A DNA stretch of 64,000 nucleotides from Lycorma delicatula (Eukaryota > Arthropoda > Insecta > Hemiptera > Fulgoridae). The stretch spans positions 17,566,022-17,630,021 of the forward strand of contig NC_134465.1 of NCBI RefSeq assembly GCF_047948215.1, in the 5' to 3' direction. The notes beneath the pieces were generated by a model that did not search any database, was not told where the DNA came from, and saw only the letters and a program-made list of their open reading frames with translations. Below, in pieces: positions 46,640 to 58,370 of this stretch. A program made the position numbers and the translations under genes. How positions within the stretch are numbered: the first letter of the stretch is position 1; the number at the start of each line of letters is the position of its first letter.

Positions 46640-48165
46640 CGAAACTTACGGGAACCGGAACAGAAATTTGTAACTTAACGAAAAGTTCTATATCGTCTTG
46701 CTTTAATAACTCCATAACTATTAGTTTCAAAGACGTAAATGCGGTGTCATTCTATAACTTACACGGTCAGCTCGCCGATACGACTTTGAGTTTGCGTCAC
46801 TGGTTGATCGGGTTGGCGGGGAGGGGAAACAGCGCATATCTACCAAAACTGGCGCTCTCGCTCATGTCCATTCAGTGTTGCTCAAGAGTTAGACGTGATA
46901 GCGCGGTGATTCGTGTGTTTCTGTTTATAGAGTTTGTCGAGGTAAATCGATTAACGTAATAATAAGTGTATTTTAGACAATATTTACGTGTAAAAAATTA
47001 AAGTTAACTTGTAAAAGTATAAAAATTCAATATGTCAGTCAGCCCTCGCAAAGGCCAGCCGGAAATATAAGTTACGCATATCGTTGGAAAGGGGACGTCA
47101 TGGGCCACGCACACGTACCCCAATATCCGATGCCGAGCGAGCAAGACTGCTTCGGGAGCGTCCAAAGCTGACACGGCGCGCTCAGTGAAGATGCTGAAGG
47201 CGCGAGCAACTCTACCGCTACTTATTATGCCCTATGTCTCTTACTTCTCATATCGCAGACCAACGTTGAACAATATTGTCGTCGAATGTTAGTCGAAATA
47301 GATATCATATACCATTTAGTGTCTGTTGTATGTTAAAATTAAATTTACTCGTAGTACGCAGTCAATGTCTCGTTTTTATTTCAATCCGATATACTTTAAG
47401 CGACTCGCTGACAAACAGACCGACTAATTTAACTGTAGAGTTGGGCAAATGAAGGAACTAAAGTTTTCCACGGTAGACTTTTAGTTTTGTTTAAAAACAG
47501 TACGATGGTGACTCTTCCATTTAACTCTATAGGTAAGTTGGTCCGACTGTAACTCGGAGGAACTTCATCCAAGGTCTGTAACGTTTTACGTTAAACCAAC
47601 GGCCGTTTTCCAGTTATTAGATTTCAGTTAGAAACGATTATTTAACAAAAAAAAATTACGTTTGTTTTGATAATCTTAATGATAAAATGCGTACAATAAC
47701 AGAACAAAAAATTACATTACATCACGCATGATGCGATAACCGTAAATAATGTAATTAAATATTTTGCTTCGGTGCAGACAACATACCGTCCGTGTAGTCA
47801 CACTGTCCTATTTTAGCCTCGTATTGTTGAGGTATTAAGAGGTGGGACGAGGCAAACTAGTATGTGACGTTCCTCCAGTTACCACTACTATTCAGACTAC
47901 AAAAAAAAGACAACTTTTAATTAACGATACATAAAAGGGATAATTTGAATCGGGTAGGAACAGCTAGTACTACAAAGAAAACTCCAGTAAAATTAATTAA
48001 AACAAACGAGGTTCCACTCTACAGTCGTGACACATTGTATTTCTTTTTACAAAGCGTCATATAACTTTTCTCGTTTAAGTATACAGACCGGTTAAAATGT
48101 AACGACTAAAAATTATTGGGCACAATTTAGGTGTTAATAGAGAAATAACAAATCGATGTACTTAA
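46640..48165. other. Region with a GC-richer, promoter-like patch
   Basis: The patch 46780-46930 is GC-richer, contains GGTTGGCGGGGAGGGGAAAC and TCATTCAGT-like initiator sequence (GTCCATTCAGTGTTG), and is followed by AT-rich DNA. At 47032 an ATG opens MSVSPRKGQPEI and a stop. In another frame 47105-47170 reads RTPISDAERARLLRERPK, an Arg-rich stretch. It could be the 5' end of an element whose body is lost; I cannot name it. Confidence 0.3.
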
Positions 48166-48173
48166 AAGCACGT

Positions 48174-49250
48174 TTTATTGTCGAACAGGGCATTTCAAAC
48201 AATTCTGTTTACAACACTTATCAATTTCAAACGGTTCCACACGAGCGTCTTTTTTAGCGCGTAAAATGTCTAGACGATCTTCAATTTCACGCCACACATT
48301 ACGAAGAATATCTGGAGTTATTGCGTTAATTACATTTTCGATTCTTCTATTTACTTCATTATCGCTGACAACCTTCGTTGCGTACACGTTATCTTTGACA
48401 AACCCCCAAAGAAATAAATCCAGTGGCGTAACGTCAGGGTACCGAGCTGCCAGGGAAACGGTCCATCAAAGCCCGGTGTAGAATATGTCATTTTATTGCA
48501 AGTAAACGTCGGTTACCGATATTTAATTCGCGGTACTGCATACAGGTATACGCAGTATTTCAGTAAAAATGTTACAGAAGTAACGCGTCTAGATAACTAG
48601 CGCTAGTAACGTCGGCACGGCGAAGAAGAATAGTCCGATCGCTTCACAAGTCGAAACACACTTAACTTTAATTTTTGGGCGATCAGGTTGGATTTATCGG
48701 ACGGCATGAGGGTTCTCGCTACCCCAAATTCGACAGTTATGACGGTTAACGTGACCAAAAACACGGAAGGTAGCTTCGTCAGAGAAGATTATTTTTTCTA
48801 AAAACGCAATATCTTTTTTCACTTTATCAGGAATGTCCGTGGGAAAATTGTAACGGCGTGATTTATCGTCATCTTCGATCGCACGGTGATGTTTTAGGCG
48901 CTTCTATAGAACCTTTATGACTATCGATCGCGTTATCCCCGTTTTAAACTACCATGTCGAGTCGATTAACCCGGCTTTTCTTAGTCGATCCGCAATTTCC
49001 TCGGAGACGGGAGGTCTGCCAGCATATTTTTTTTTTGTATTACACTTCCTGCGCCTTTAAACTGCTGAAACCAAAGTTCAATAAAGTATTTATTAAGAGG
49101 ATCAAGGCCGTACTCTAAACGAAAACCTCTAATGCCGTTTTCATGAAACCGTAGTAGCCGCATTACTTCTCCGGTACGACAGTCATTCAAGGCCATCAGT
49201 AACTTAAGTAACGACACGATGTTTGAAATAAAAATCAACACGCGCTACAT
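48174..49250 (-). pseudogene. IS630-like transposase remnant, near full span
   Basis: On the minus strand, 49241-48981 gives the N-terminal DNA-binding part (MRLLRFHENGIRGFRLEYG, YFIELWFQQFKGAGSVI). Around 48790-48700 is ATFRVFGHVNRHNCRIWGSE followed by NPHAVR (the conserved stretch after the first catalytic Asp), then a gap. At 48450-48175 comes SLAARYPDVTPLDLFLWGFV and VKDNVYATKVVSDNEVN through ITPDILRNVWREIEDRLDIL to a stop. The PDVTPLD stretch contains the third catalytic Asp; the QDGA region is lost at 48480-48650. Stops and frameshifts make it inactive. It is distinct in sequence from the other IS630-like remnants here. Confidence 0.75.
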
Positions 49251-49254
49251 TCCT

Positions 49255-49900
49255 TGTTCGTTTCTTCTAACCCCTAACTCCTCGAATAATTTACGTTCGT
49301 TCATCTTTAACTTTTTTTTTGTCGAGATTACTGCTCTTCCACGCTCGCTTTTTTAATTCAAAAATTATTTTAAATCTACCTTCGTTACTTTTTTCAGTCA
49401 TTTTATTTGTCTTATATATCGATATTCGTGTTATAACAACGATACCGTTAATTTATCATAAACCACTCAGATTGCGGAAAGATTTTTTTGCAAAAAAAAA
49501 AAATTCTTGAACGTTCTAAAGATCGTTTAATCGAATCGGTGTCGGCAGAAATAAATAAATAAAGAGTCGGATGAATACCTTGTTCGAATATAATTTTTTT
49601 TTATTAACGATTATTTTTTGTAGCTACCTAAATTTTATTTTTCTAAACGTTTTCTGAAAAACTGTTTTTTTTTTTTTTTTAACAAGTGGACGCGGCGAAC
49701 CTATCAACAGGCCTTCAAGGTTGCCCGACTTAACATTTTAAGCATTTTTAACATTATTCGCGGGTTCCACTGTGCTAGGAATAGCTTGTAGCACATATTT
49801 TGTCAAATGCAATCAACAAGGCGTCATGCGCCATGCCAATTGAAGTAGAAGTAAAAATAACTACAATTAATTTGTATTTTACTCTTTTTACCGTTGATGT
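49255..49900. other. Stretch without identified genes
   Basis: AT-rich, with several poly-T runs; no gene or shared repeat supported. Confidence 0.5.
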
Positions 49901-49919
49901 TGCTCCGTTAAAACAATTT

Positions 49920-50848
49920 TGAGAAGCAAATATTGAAGAAAAAAAACTTTTAGGATATTCAAAAGCTAAATACCTTGCTCTAATACCTGCTACAGAGCGT
50001 GTTTTGCAATTATTTCAACTTCATATTTTTTTTGTTTAGACAAATGTCCTAAAATTCTGTAATCGTTTTTTAAAATATCTGAGATATTAATGTACTTTGT
50101 ACAAACAACATCTATTTTTCAGAAAACGATTCAAAAGAACGAAGGTGAACAAATTTGAGCTACAGAAGTTAGTCTTATTTTGAATTATTTATATCCTTCA
50201 ATATAAATCTCGATTTGAAGAAAAATTTCTACTTTTAGTTACAAAAAGAAAATTGTCAGACTCAGACGAATCAAATCCGATTATAACGGAAAAATTATGA
50301 AAGAAGTGCAAAATTTTCCCTAACATATTTTCAGTATACTGAACAAGGATCTGAAACCCGCATCACGGGAAATAACAGTTTTCAATGGTGTTTTATGACT
50401 CCATCGCAAGTACATCGGACAGATCTTATATTGATTTTTTATTTTAAGAAATGCCAGACATTAAAATAGAAGACAATTGTCTTATTGAAGAAATTAGAAA
50501 ACAGAATATATATTTAATAAAACGGGAAAATAAACGCGTTGATATTAATAATCGACGGATGGAAATATTAAGCTATTTCAGAAACGAATATATTCCATGT
50601 GAAAATTTATTTATTTTTGTTCGATTTACGTCGTGCTGCTCTGGAACTAATGCAGCAGTCGAAGGAGTATTTTCAGTCGCTGATGTTTTTTGGACAAGTT
50701 AGAAGTCAAGACTGAATGTCGGTACTGTAGCTGCAACACTTGCCGTAAAATTTAATGCGAAAGATATTTCTTGTTCAGATATTTCCAGTATGTTGTTAGA
50801 AGATGAAACGTTGACAAAAAATACTCATTCGGTAGAAAAGTACTAATT
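49920..50848 (+). pseudogene. hAT transposase C-terminal remnant
   Basis: The best part, about 50600-50848, reads FIFVRFTSCCSGTNAAVEGV, FSVADVFWTS, a stop, KSRLNVGTVAATLAVKF, CSDISSMLLEDETL and HSVEKY with a final stop at 50848. This is the hAT dimerisation domain: SGTNAAVERVFS, a W, then KSRL.V..V...L.VK in intact relatives. Upstream, 49920-50250 has weaker hAT-like pieces (RVLQLFQ, NVLKFCNRFLKY, SRFEEKFLLLVTK). Several stops are present, so it is not functional. The 50451-50702 frame is only the readable middle of it. Confidence 0.68.
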
Positions 50849-50935
50849 TAAATTATAATTAGAAGGCATCTAAGTATAATTACAATATAAAACATTACAA
50901 ATATTTTCATTATGCACTTATCACGTTATAGTGTA

Positions 50936-51642
50936 CTAGCAGACCCGTCAATGCTTTGCTATTGCTAGATTTGAGTGTATATATATATATATATATGTAT
51001 ATAAAATAGATTAAATGAACACGATTGAAAGTTTGATAAAACGTTAAAAAACTGAACATTACGAACTTCACAAAATTTAACCTTTCACTTTATAAAAGTC
51101 AAAATGTAAATAAATCAAATTGTCAAAACAACACTACCTATCGGATTTAATCCAAACTACTCTCTAAACATAGTAGTCGGTTCAAAATACCCCTGATTTT
51201 ATTTCTACCGGTTAGATCGAGGAGTTAGTTCAATAGTTTTAAACCTTCTCGGACAATGCGGATAATTTTTCAAAAACCCGAGTATAAATCGGTCCAGTAG
51301 TTTTTTAGTCTACAGCGGACACGCATACGAATATTGACTTTTATATATATAGAAGAAGAAAGTCTGTTTGTATATTTGTTTGTTTGTTTCGTAAATATCT
51401 CTACACCGGCGCCACCTAGCGCGTATAGTTATATACCCGCTAATATATATTCTGAATATGAGCCAAATCGGACCGTAAATAAAATTTTTCGAAATATCTC
51501 GACCCCAGCGCCACTTAACGGGTCCAAACTAAATCAGAAACCTTCGCGTGCGTGCGCACAACTCACAAAGTTTCATCGCAATCGGATGAACGGTGTAGGA
51601 ACGCGTACCGGATAAGCAAACATTCATTTTTGTATATATAGA
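50936..51642 (-). mobile_element. Non-autonomous Helitron-like element, second clear copy
   Basis: On the minus strand it starts TCTATATATACAAAAATGAA after an A (51643) and ends ACGGGTCTGCTAG before a T (50935). This is the same A|TC...CTAG|T border as at 20748-21681. Shared internal blocks include CAAACTAAATCAGAAACCTT and AAATCGGTCCAGTAG. Any reading frames over it are incidental. Confidence 0.72.
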
Positions 51643-51649
51643 TTTGATT

Positions 51650-52105
51650 TTGGGAACGCAAACTTTACCTGAAATTTGTTATTTTATCCGGTAAATTTGT
51701 GAATAACGATAACTCTGAGAATAAAAGACCGCACATAATTACTAAAATATTATTTCCAATCTTTGAAGTTCTATTTGCATATAGCGTGAGCGATGCCCCG
51801 ACGGGGGATGTTAGTCACCGTGATTTCTTCTAAATTGGTTCATCCTGTGTCGGGAGGATCAGGCTAAAATCAAACCGGCATACGTACATTCATCCTTACA
51901 GAATTTTTCAAAACTAAACTTAAGGTTTTGTTTCAGATGGGGTCATGAAACGGCAAGATTTTCAAAAACCCCGGCATCCAAAATTTAACCCGATTAATAT
52001 ACTTTTCCTTATATAGTAGTACACATAGGTAGGAGGAAGTAATAAAAATGTATAACTTATTTTTAAAAAAAAATTTTTTTCACCAATGAAAACAAGTATT
52101 TTTAA
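51650..52105. other. Unassigned stretch with a LINE-tail-like fragment
   Basis: GCCCCGACGGGGGATGTTAG at 51793-51812 and TCGGGAGGATCAGG at about 51852 resemble pieces of the retrotransposon tail at 5725-5965. The remainder is not identified. Confidence 0.35.
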
Positions 52106-52106
52106 C

Positions 52107-52560
52107 TAGCGTACCCCGTCGCGACTTCGCCCACAATGTAGATGTAGCTTCACTCGCAATGCTTTTTAATAGCAAACTCATTTTTTTATAAATAAAAAAT
52201 ATTTAATCGACAATATTATATTTAGATTTCCGTTAAATCCTGATAAAACGGTAAATTTTTGCATCCGACATTCTTCAATTATTTGCTTTACATATCCTAA
52301 TTTTTTAATTCCATTTTAATATAACTATTTACTCGTATTTATTTTAAATTTAATTTAATATTTATTCTTTTATTTAATTTTAATTAAATTTATTTAATCC
52401 CCTTCCTCTTTTCTTTTCCATTTCCATTTCCTTTTTCCGTTTTTCCATTTTCCCCTTTTCCCTTTTTCCCTTCTTCCCCGCGTGTAAATCGGTCCAGTAG
52501 TTTTTTAGTCTATAGCGGACACACATATCGGAAACGCTGCAATGGAATCGTAAAATATTT
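52107..52560 (-). mobile_element. Helitron-like element of another family, 3' end
   Basis: On the minus strand it ends CGACGGGGTACGCTAG before a T, a CTRR|T terminus. Inside are a pyrimidine/purine-rich tract (52386-52480) and a block (AAATCGGTCCAGTAG, about 52487) shared with the copies at 19309 and 50936. The 5' end was not located. Confidence 0.45.
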
Positions 52561-52564
52561 GGTA

Positions 52565-54200
52565 TAGCGTATGCTATTTTTTACGTCCAACAGATAGCGC
52601 TGTTAACACGAAATTTAGTTTTTTATCGATTTGAACCCCTTAAAATCAAAATTTCGCAAAATTCTTCCTTAGTGCACGCCGACTTAAAGATACGAAGGTA
52701 CCCTGAAAATGTCAAGTCTCTACCTATAATAGTTTTGGTTGTGCGTTGATTAAAAGTCGGTGAATCGGTCAGGACATTCTCTTTCATGTAAGAGAAAAGA
52801 AATTAGGATAAAGTTACGTAGAATGAAGAATTATCTAGATAAATAAGATAACACGAGTGGTTTCCATACATGAAAAATAACTTTTTTAAAAATAAGATAA
52901 GAAGACACGAGCAGTTTCCATGCGTGGAAAATATCTCGGTTTAAGTAAGGTTAACTTGTTAATACTAAATTTGTAGATAGATGAGTCGATAAATTTCAAA
53001 ATAAATTGATAGTTTAAGTTTAAAATATTTAACGCTTAATTTATAACTTTATTATTTGTATTATGTTATAACTAATGATGTCTAGTCAAATTTGGAGACA
53101 AACACGCGCTTTGACCTGTTAACTAGAATAGGGATAGTTTTTCTGAACTAACCTTACATGAAAATAGTTTGTTTATATCATTTGCAAACAGTACCGAATG
53201 ATAATATTATATTAATTAGATTAAACGGGTGAAATATTACCTTGATATTCCTTCTTTGATTAACTGTTTTTAAAAAGAATGTTTCTATTTCGTTAACCCT
53301 CAAACAAAAATCAGAAAGAAATTTACAAGAACGTTATCAATAACTAATATTTTAATTTCTACTAGAAGACGATAAAAGAATGTTTTGGGCAGGCTCGGTC
53401 AATTCCATCCACCGCTACCTGACTCCCTTTTTCAAAGCGGTAAATTTCGTCCCCGTTACTGCTAACAATAAGAACGGTTTAAAATCTCCCCCCCCCCCTT
53501 ATGCACCTTGTTTTAAATTTTCGTGATTTATTTCTTGTTTAGTTGTCGTTAATAAGAATTGAAAAAACCGGGTTGATGTTTTCAAAAATTTCCAGGCTGA
53601 TACGTACGTCAAATTAAGAAGCAAAGAAAACGCAAAGAAATACAAACGGATAGAAGAAAATAAATGTATTTTTGAGAATAAACTGTAATAAAACAGTATT
53701 CTCAGAAAAATCTGTTTTCGAATAGCCTAAAGCAGTGATCTCAACCGTTTTAAATCCACAACCCTAAAAAAAGTAAAAAAAATTATACATAATGATTATT
53801 TCGCAATGCCCCGACCCCGACCCGATGAAACTAGTCAAAATTATTTAGCCGCGTTGATAGCGACGGGTATATCAAAATGCACGTATGAAGTGTACAAAAA
53901 TGAGCGATTTACAGGTTTCAACTTTACGTGTATGTGCTCCTTGTAATTTGGTCTGCTTGCTTAATAGTGAGAGCGTCATGTTCGAACACGCATATTATAC
54001 GTTTGACATGTTTGCTCTTAGCAGTATAATAGAGGCGTAAGGGATAGCAAAACATCAGTTTAATTTCGAATGCGAAGTACGCTTCCGGTAACTTTATTTA
54101 CGTTTTTAAAAGGGTAGTTTTATCGAAAATAATAATAATTGAGGTTTTCTGTTTTTTATAGTGCGTAAAACAGTGTAATTTTTTTTTCAATTAGATTCAT
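52565..54200. other. Stretch without identified genes
   Basis: AT-rich. It contains a small inverted repeat at 53656-53704 (GAGAATAAACTGT against ACAGTATTCTC) and a C-run at about 53489. No gene is supported. Confidence 0.45.
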
Positions 54201-54207
54201 ATCCAAA

Positions 54208-54910
54208 ATGGATAAATTTGTGAAAAAACGAAGACCGTCTACATCCGTTTAATCGACCGGTAAAAAGACAAGACTATACAATGACAGTTATTTAAATTAC
54301 GGTTTTACCTCATCGGATAGAAAGCCGTAGTGCGAATCGATGACATTGCCGCCGATATTCGCGATCGTTTCAGCAAGCGAGTTAAGTAAATATTTTAGTA
54401 TTCGATTTGATAAATCAGCAGATGCGGCAAATATTTCTAGATTCTTATGTTTTATGAGATATGAATGCGATAGGGACAGATAAATTAAAGAAAATATATT
54501 GTTTTGCAAATCAACAACCGGTCGAGCAACGGAACAATAAATTTTTTATTTTTATTTTTAAAGTTACTAAAAATTGTAACATAGATTGGACAAAATATAT
54601 TGTAATATGTAGTGACGGTTCAAGGGCAATAACAGGAAAGAATAGCGAATTTCTCAAAAAATTAAAAGATTCTTTTCCACCAAGCACTGCTTCCTTCCCA
54701 GACATGCTCTTGCCACAAAAAAATACGCCGGAAAATCTCAAACAAATTCTTTGTAATGCTGTAAAAATAAAAGTCGACCGTTATAGAATAAGCTATTCGC
54801 TAAATTATGCGATGAAATGCGTGAAAAAAATTCTCTTCTTTTCCATACTGAAGTCAGATGGTTATCGAGGAGGAAAGAGTTAACCCGGTTATTTGAATCG
54901 CAAGACGATT
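54208..54910 (+). pseudogene. hAT transposase of the ZBED5/SCAND3 type, N-terminal half
   Basis: An ATG at 54208 starts MDKFVKKRRPSTSV, the characteristic opening of ZBED5-like proteins. After stops come KKTRLYNDSYLNYGFTSSD, then, with the BED zinc finger deleted, LPPIFAIVSASELSKYFSIR and FDKSADAANISRFLCFMRYE. Later parts in shifting frames are NIDWTKYIVICSDGSRAITGK (54575-54640, containing the catalytic Asp of CSDG) and LLFHTEVRWLSRRKELTRL (54836-54890), with the HTEVRWLSRG motif of the family. The 140-residue frame at 54461-54883 is only partly in register. The gene is dead and continues at 56230 beyond inserted repeats. Confidence 0.75.
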
Positions 54911-54949
54911 AATAATATTTTTCCAGAATAAAAAACTTCATTCTTAATG

Positions 54950-56160
54950 TTTTTACTTCCTTGTACTAACTGCGATCGCGAAAAATTTCGGTTTTCAGAT
55001 TTCAACGGGAATATTCATTTTGGCCATCCTGAATCCATTTTGACTAGTTTCGGCGTGATGTCTGTACGTACGTATGCATCTCAGATAACTCAATAACGAT
55101 TTGTTTTACATATTCCAAACGCGGCCTGCCTACACAATTTTTTCCTTCTTCCTGTCCCTCCAATATTAAAGCGACTGTTCCAGGATGTCGTAATATGTGG
55201 CCTACAACTCTGTCTCTTCATTTAGCTATATTTTTCCAAATGCTTCTTTCTTCATCTATTTGCCTCAACACCTGTTTATTTTTCATTTTATCCACCCATC
55301 TGATTTTTAACTTTTTCCTATAGCACCGCATTTCAAAAGCTTTTAATTTTTTCTTCTCGGATACTCCGATCGTCCAAGTTTCACTTCCATATAAAGTGAC
55401 ACTCCAAACATATACTTTCAAAAGTCTTTTCTTGACATTTAAATTAATTTTTGATGTAAACAAATTATATTTCTGACTGAAGGCTCGTTTCGCCTGTGCT
55501 AATCGGCATTTATACCGCTCCTGCTTCGTCCATCATTAGTAATTCTACTTCCCAAATAAAATAATTCTTCTATCTCCATAATCTTTTCTCCTCTTATTTT
55601 CACATTTAGCGGTCCATCTTTGTTATTTCTACTACATTTCATTATTTTAGTTTTGTTCTTGTTTATTTTCACGCGGTAGTTCTTGCGTAGGACTCATCCG
55701 TGCCGTTCATTGTTTCTTCTAAATCCTTTTTACTCTCGGCTAGAATTACTATATCATCAGCAAATCGTAGCATCTTTATCTTTTCACCTTGTACTGTTAC
55801 TCCGGATCTAAATTGTTCTTTAACATCATTAACTGCTAGTTCCATGTAAAGATTAAAACATAGATTAATTTTAATTAATTAAATATTTGTTTCTGAGAAG
55901 GGGAAGGCACATCGGTTCGAATCAGACTTCATCTCCTTTTTTTAACATTTTTTTAAAAATTAAAGTATATTGATTTATTAATAATTATTAACCTCTGATT
56001 GTAAAACAATTCTACAATAACTAATAATACATTAAAAAAAAAAGTTAAAAAATATCGGAAGTTATCAATGAAATAAAATCATTTAAAAAAAAAAAGTGTA
56101 TATGTAATTTAATAGGCGTACAAAGAGGTCATGTAGTGCCCACATCAAATTTTTTTTACA
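54950..56160 (+). repeat. R1 interspersed repeat, copy e, split by a LINE fragment
   Basis: The left part 54950-55098 begins with TTTTTACTTCCTTGTACTAA and includes GACTAGTTTCGGCGTGATG. The right part 55864-56160 resumes at ATTAATTTTAATTAATTAAA, has the B-box-like CATCGGTTCGAATCAGACTT (about 55909-55928), and ends GTGCCCACATCAAATTTTTT. The missing middle is where the LINE piece sits. Confidence 0.72.
55099..55857 (-). pseudogene. Antisense LINE fragment inside R1 copy e
   Basis: Same family as 37639-39420. On the minus strand: the region before and through LRFADDIVILAE (about 55780), KNKTKIMKCSRNNKDGPLN, then LFTSKINLNVKKRLLKVYVW and SVTLYGSETWTIGVSEKKKL (55463-55218), ending near the RPRLEYVKQIV stretch at 55099. 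Both ends are truncated: the true 3' end with poly(A) is missing, and so is everything upstream of FADD. It has several frameshifts. This could be a deletion-trimmed insertion or a copy moved by recombination. Confidence 0.8.
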
Positions 56161-56229
56161 GAGTAATGAGTATACGTTGCTGTTGGATTACTCAGCTGAT
56201 GTATTTTCGTATTAAAATGATTTGAATGT

Positions 56230-56880
56230 TAATTCACAAGGATGCGATAAAAAAATGTTATTAATGACAAAAAAGTTCGTGCTTTCATTAAGAAACTTTA
56301 TAACCAGATTCGCTTTCAAACCAAAAATTCTGATCGTTTCCATTCAATCCCGAATATATTGAGAAAAATTTGGATGAAGAATACGCTATTATTCACCTCT
56401 ATTTTAAAAGCGTGAAGATGCATTTGCGTGAGTTAAAAATTCAGTCGGCGAAGTATTTCCCGGAAGATAAAAATGATTTCTCGAAGAGGCAGGTACTGAA
56501 TCCATTTAGTGAAAACGTTGTCGCAACTGCTAAGTTCGGTTGAGATTCACGACCGGCTAATCGAAATGCCTGCCGATAAAACGTTACAACTACAATTCAC
56601 ATCGTAAAATTAAGACACGTTTTCTCTTGCTCGTCGAAGCGAATATGGAAATTTAGTCTCTGAATTACTGTAAATATTAATCCCTTTTCGCCACGTCTTA
56701 CCTCTGTGAAAAAGGTATTTCGTCTATAGTTGTGCTAAAAACTAAACATAGAAATCATCTTGTTTCATTAGAAAACAATTTCTTTTTGAGTGTTTCTAAC
56801 ATAGATCCGCGTATGAAAAAATATTTAAATGAAAAACACACGCAACATTTATTTTCTTTACATGTGTACTTATAAATGTA
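56230..56880 (+). pseudogene. hAT transposase of the ZBED5/SCAND3 type, C-terminal half
   Basis: This continues the gene begun at 54208. Readable pieces: KYFPEDKNDFSKRQVLNPF and SENVVA (about 56450-56525), FSLARRSEYGNLVSELL (about 56620-56665), and in the last frame YLCEKGISSIVVLKTKHRNH followed by LENNFFLSVSNIDPRMKKYL up to about 56850. The LCEKG...LK.KHRN....E..L..S.S.I.PR pattern is the C-terminal dimerisation region of ZBED5-like proteins. It is interrupted by stops. Together with the first half it spans most of a full-length protein. Confidence 0.75.
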
Positions 56881-57065
56881 GAAAATGTTTATAATAAATG
56901 ATTTTTTCTCATATAACAATTTTCGCAACGAAAATATAACGATTTTGAAAAACACAGGCCTACTAGAGACTATCTTCAATGAAATTTTTCATAGAAGCTT
57001 GACAAAATTGTTATTAATAGCTAGACAAACAGCAGCAAAAAAAAAAACCCTTTCGGCACGCCGGA

Positions 57066-57815
57066 AGGTGTAGGTAGATTTCACCGGTACAAGAAGGGGA
57101 TAAGAAAGATTTCCACTTTAAAGTTAAGAAAATCTTTAAATATACTCAATACGACAATGGTTGCATGTGAATAAAAGGTTCACATATTTAGCATACGACA
57201 AGCCCCATCTCGTTACAATTCCAGCAACATTTTGGTCATCCCTTGCCGTAAGGTTGGTCATATCAAAAATAGTTTCAGACAAAGGTTTTAGGTAATGTTT
57301 AGAGGATTAACGATCACTTTAAACCGATTAGATACTGTGCCTATTAAGGGAGGTATGATTTTTTTGTGTTTTAAACCCCATTTTTTCTACCCCTGGGCTG
57401 ATGGTTGGTGATATCAGAAATCTTTACTTATACGTTTTAGGCCCTTACCCAAAGAATAAGAGGAACTTTAAAGAGTTTGATATTTTACTTAATAAGAAAG
57501 TTTTAGCGATTTTTATTTTTTCGAAAAAACCCCCGTCGATTTCCACCACCATGGCTCAATTTTGCCCATTATAGAACTCAAACGAGATTTTGGGTCGTTA
57601 TATTTTATGTATTTCAATTTGAAAGTGATTGGCGCAAATTACGGCAGCTATCGTGTCCACAAGAAAGTGAGATATATATATAATAAATGTAAACTTTTGA
57701 ACTGACGGTGGTTTTGGGGTCTGGGGGATATGAAACGTGAAGATATGTCGAAATTTTCCGGAAGTCGAATCATGGTACCCGTTACAATAGGTAGCTTTCT
57801 TATGAAATTTACCTA
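57066..57815 (-). repeat. R3 interspersed repeat, copy b
   Basis: The inverted counterpart of 29938-30672, similar over its whole length (for example CGTGTCCACAAGAAAGTGAG, CATACGACAAGCCCCATCTC). It follows the ZBED5-like remnant after about 180 bases. The minus-strand frame at 57598-57867 lies mostly inside it and is not a gene. Confidence 0.7.
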
Positions 57816-58137
57816 AAATAAAATGCTTAGACGTAAAAGTAAAAATAAATAAAAATAAAAGTCGCACAGAAACTTGATGAAACTATTTTAAGTGGCTAGA
57901 CAAAGAGTATCGAAAAAATAAATTAACAATTTAACATAAAGAATTGACAAGACTATTCTAAGTAGGTAGACCAAACATATGTAGCTCCTTTCAAAGGATA
58001 TCTACAGTTGATGATCGTTAATAAGTGTGAAATATGTTTTTGCTTTTCGTTGGGATATTAAATCTAGAAAAATTATTAGAGGAAGATATATTAGAATCTA
58101 TAATTATTATTGTGATCAATTTTTCGGAACAGTAAGA

Positions 58138-58172
58138 TACGATTTCCTGCGAGAGCCGTCCCTCGCAGGAAA
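58138..58172. repeat. Hairpin with 11-bp stem
   Basis: TTTCCTGCGAG and CTCGCAGGAAA pair across a short loop. No coding context. Confidence 0.85.
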
Positions 58173-58228
58173 TTGACCCGTAAATTAATTTACTGACCCG
58201 GAAATTAACAGGTTTCTTTTTCCAGGCA

Positions 58229-58312
58229 AATGCAACTGACCGCATCCGTTTTGGCAAATGGACAATTAACATGGTAAAATTATTGGAAAGGGTTTAAACC
58301 AAAGCGGTACAA
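58229..58312 (+). repeat. 84-bp direct repeat, first copy
   Basis: It is nearly identical (one mismatch) to 59108-59191. It begins AATGCAACTGACCGCATCC and ends AAAGCGGTACAA. The second copy leads into the large palindrome. Confidence 0.95.
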
Positions 58313-58370
58313 CATACCGACAACATGATTAGAATTTTCGTAAAACAGTTATAAAGAGGTTTGTTATAGC

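Noticed and set aside
54461..54883. 140-codon frame as an independent gene
   Set aside because: It runs out of register through a decayed ZBED5-like hAT gene; only NIDWTKYIVICSDGSRAITGK is in the family's frame.
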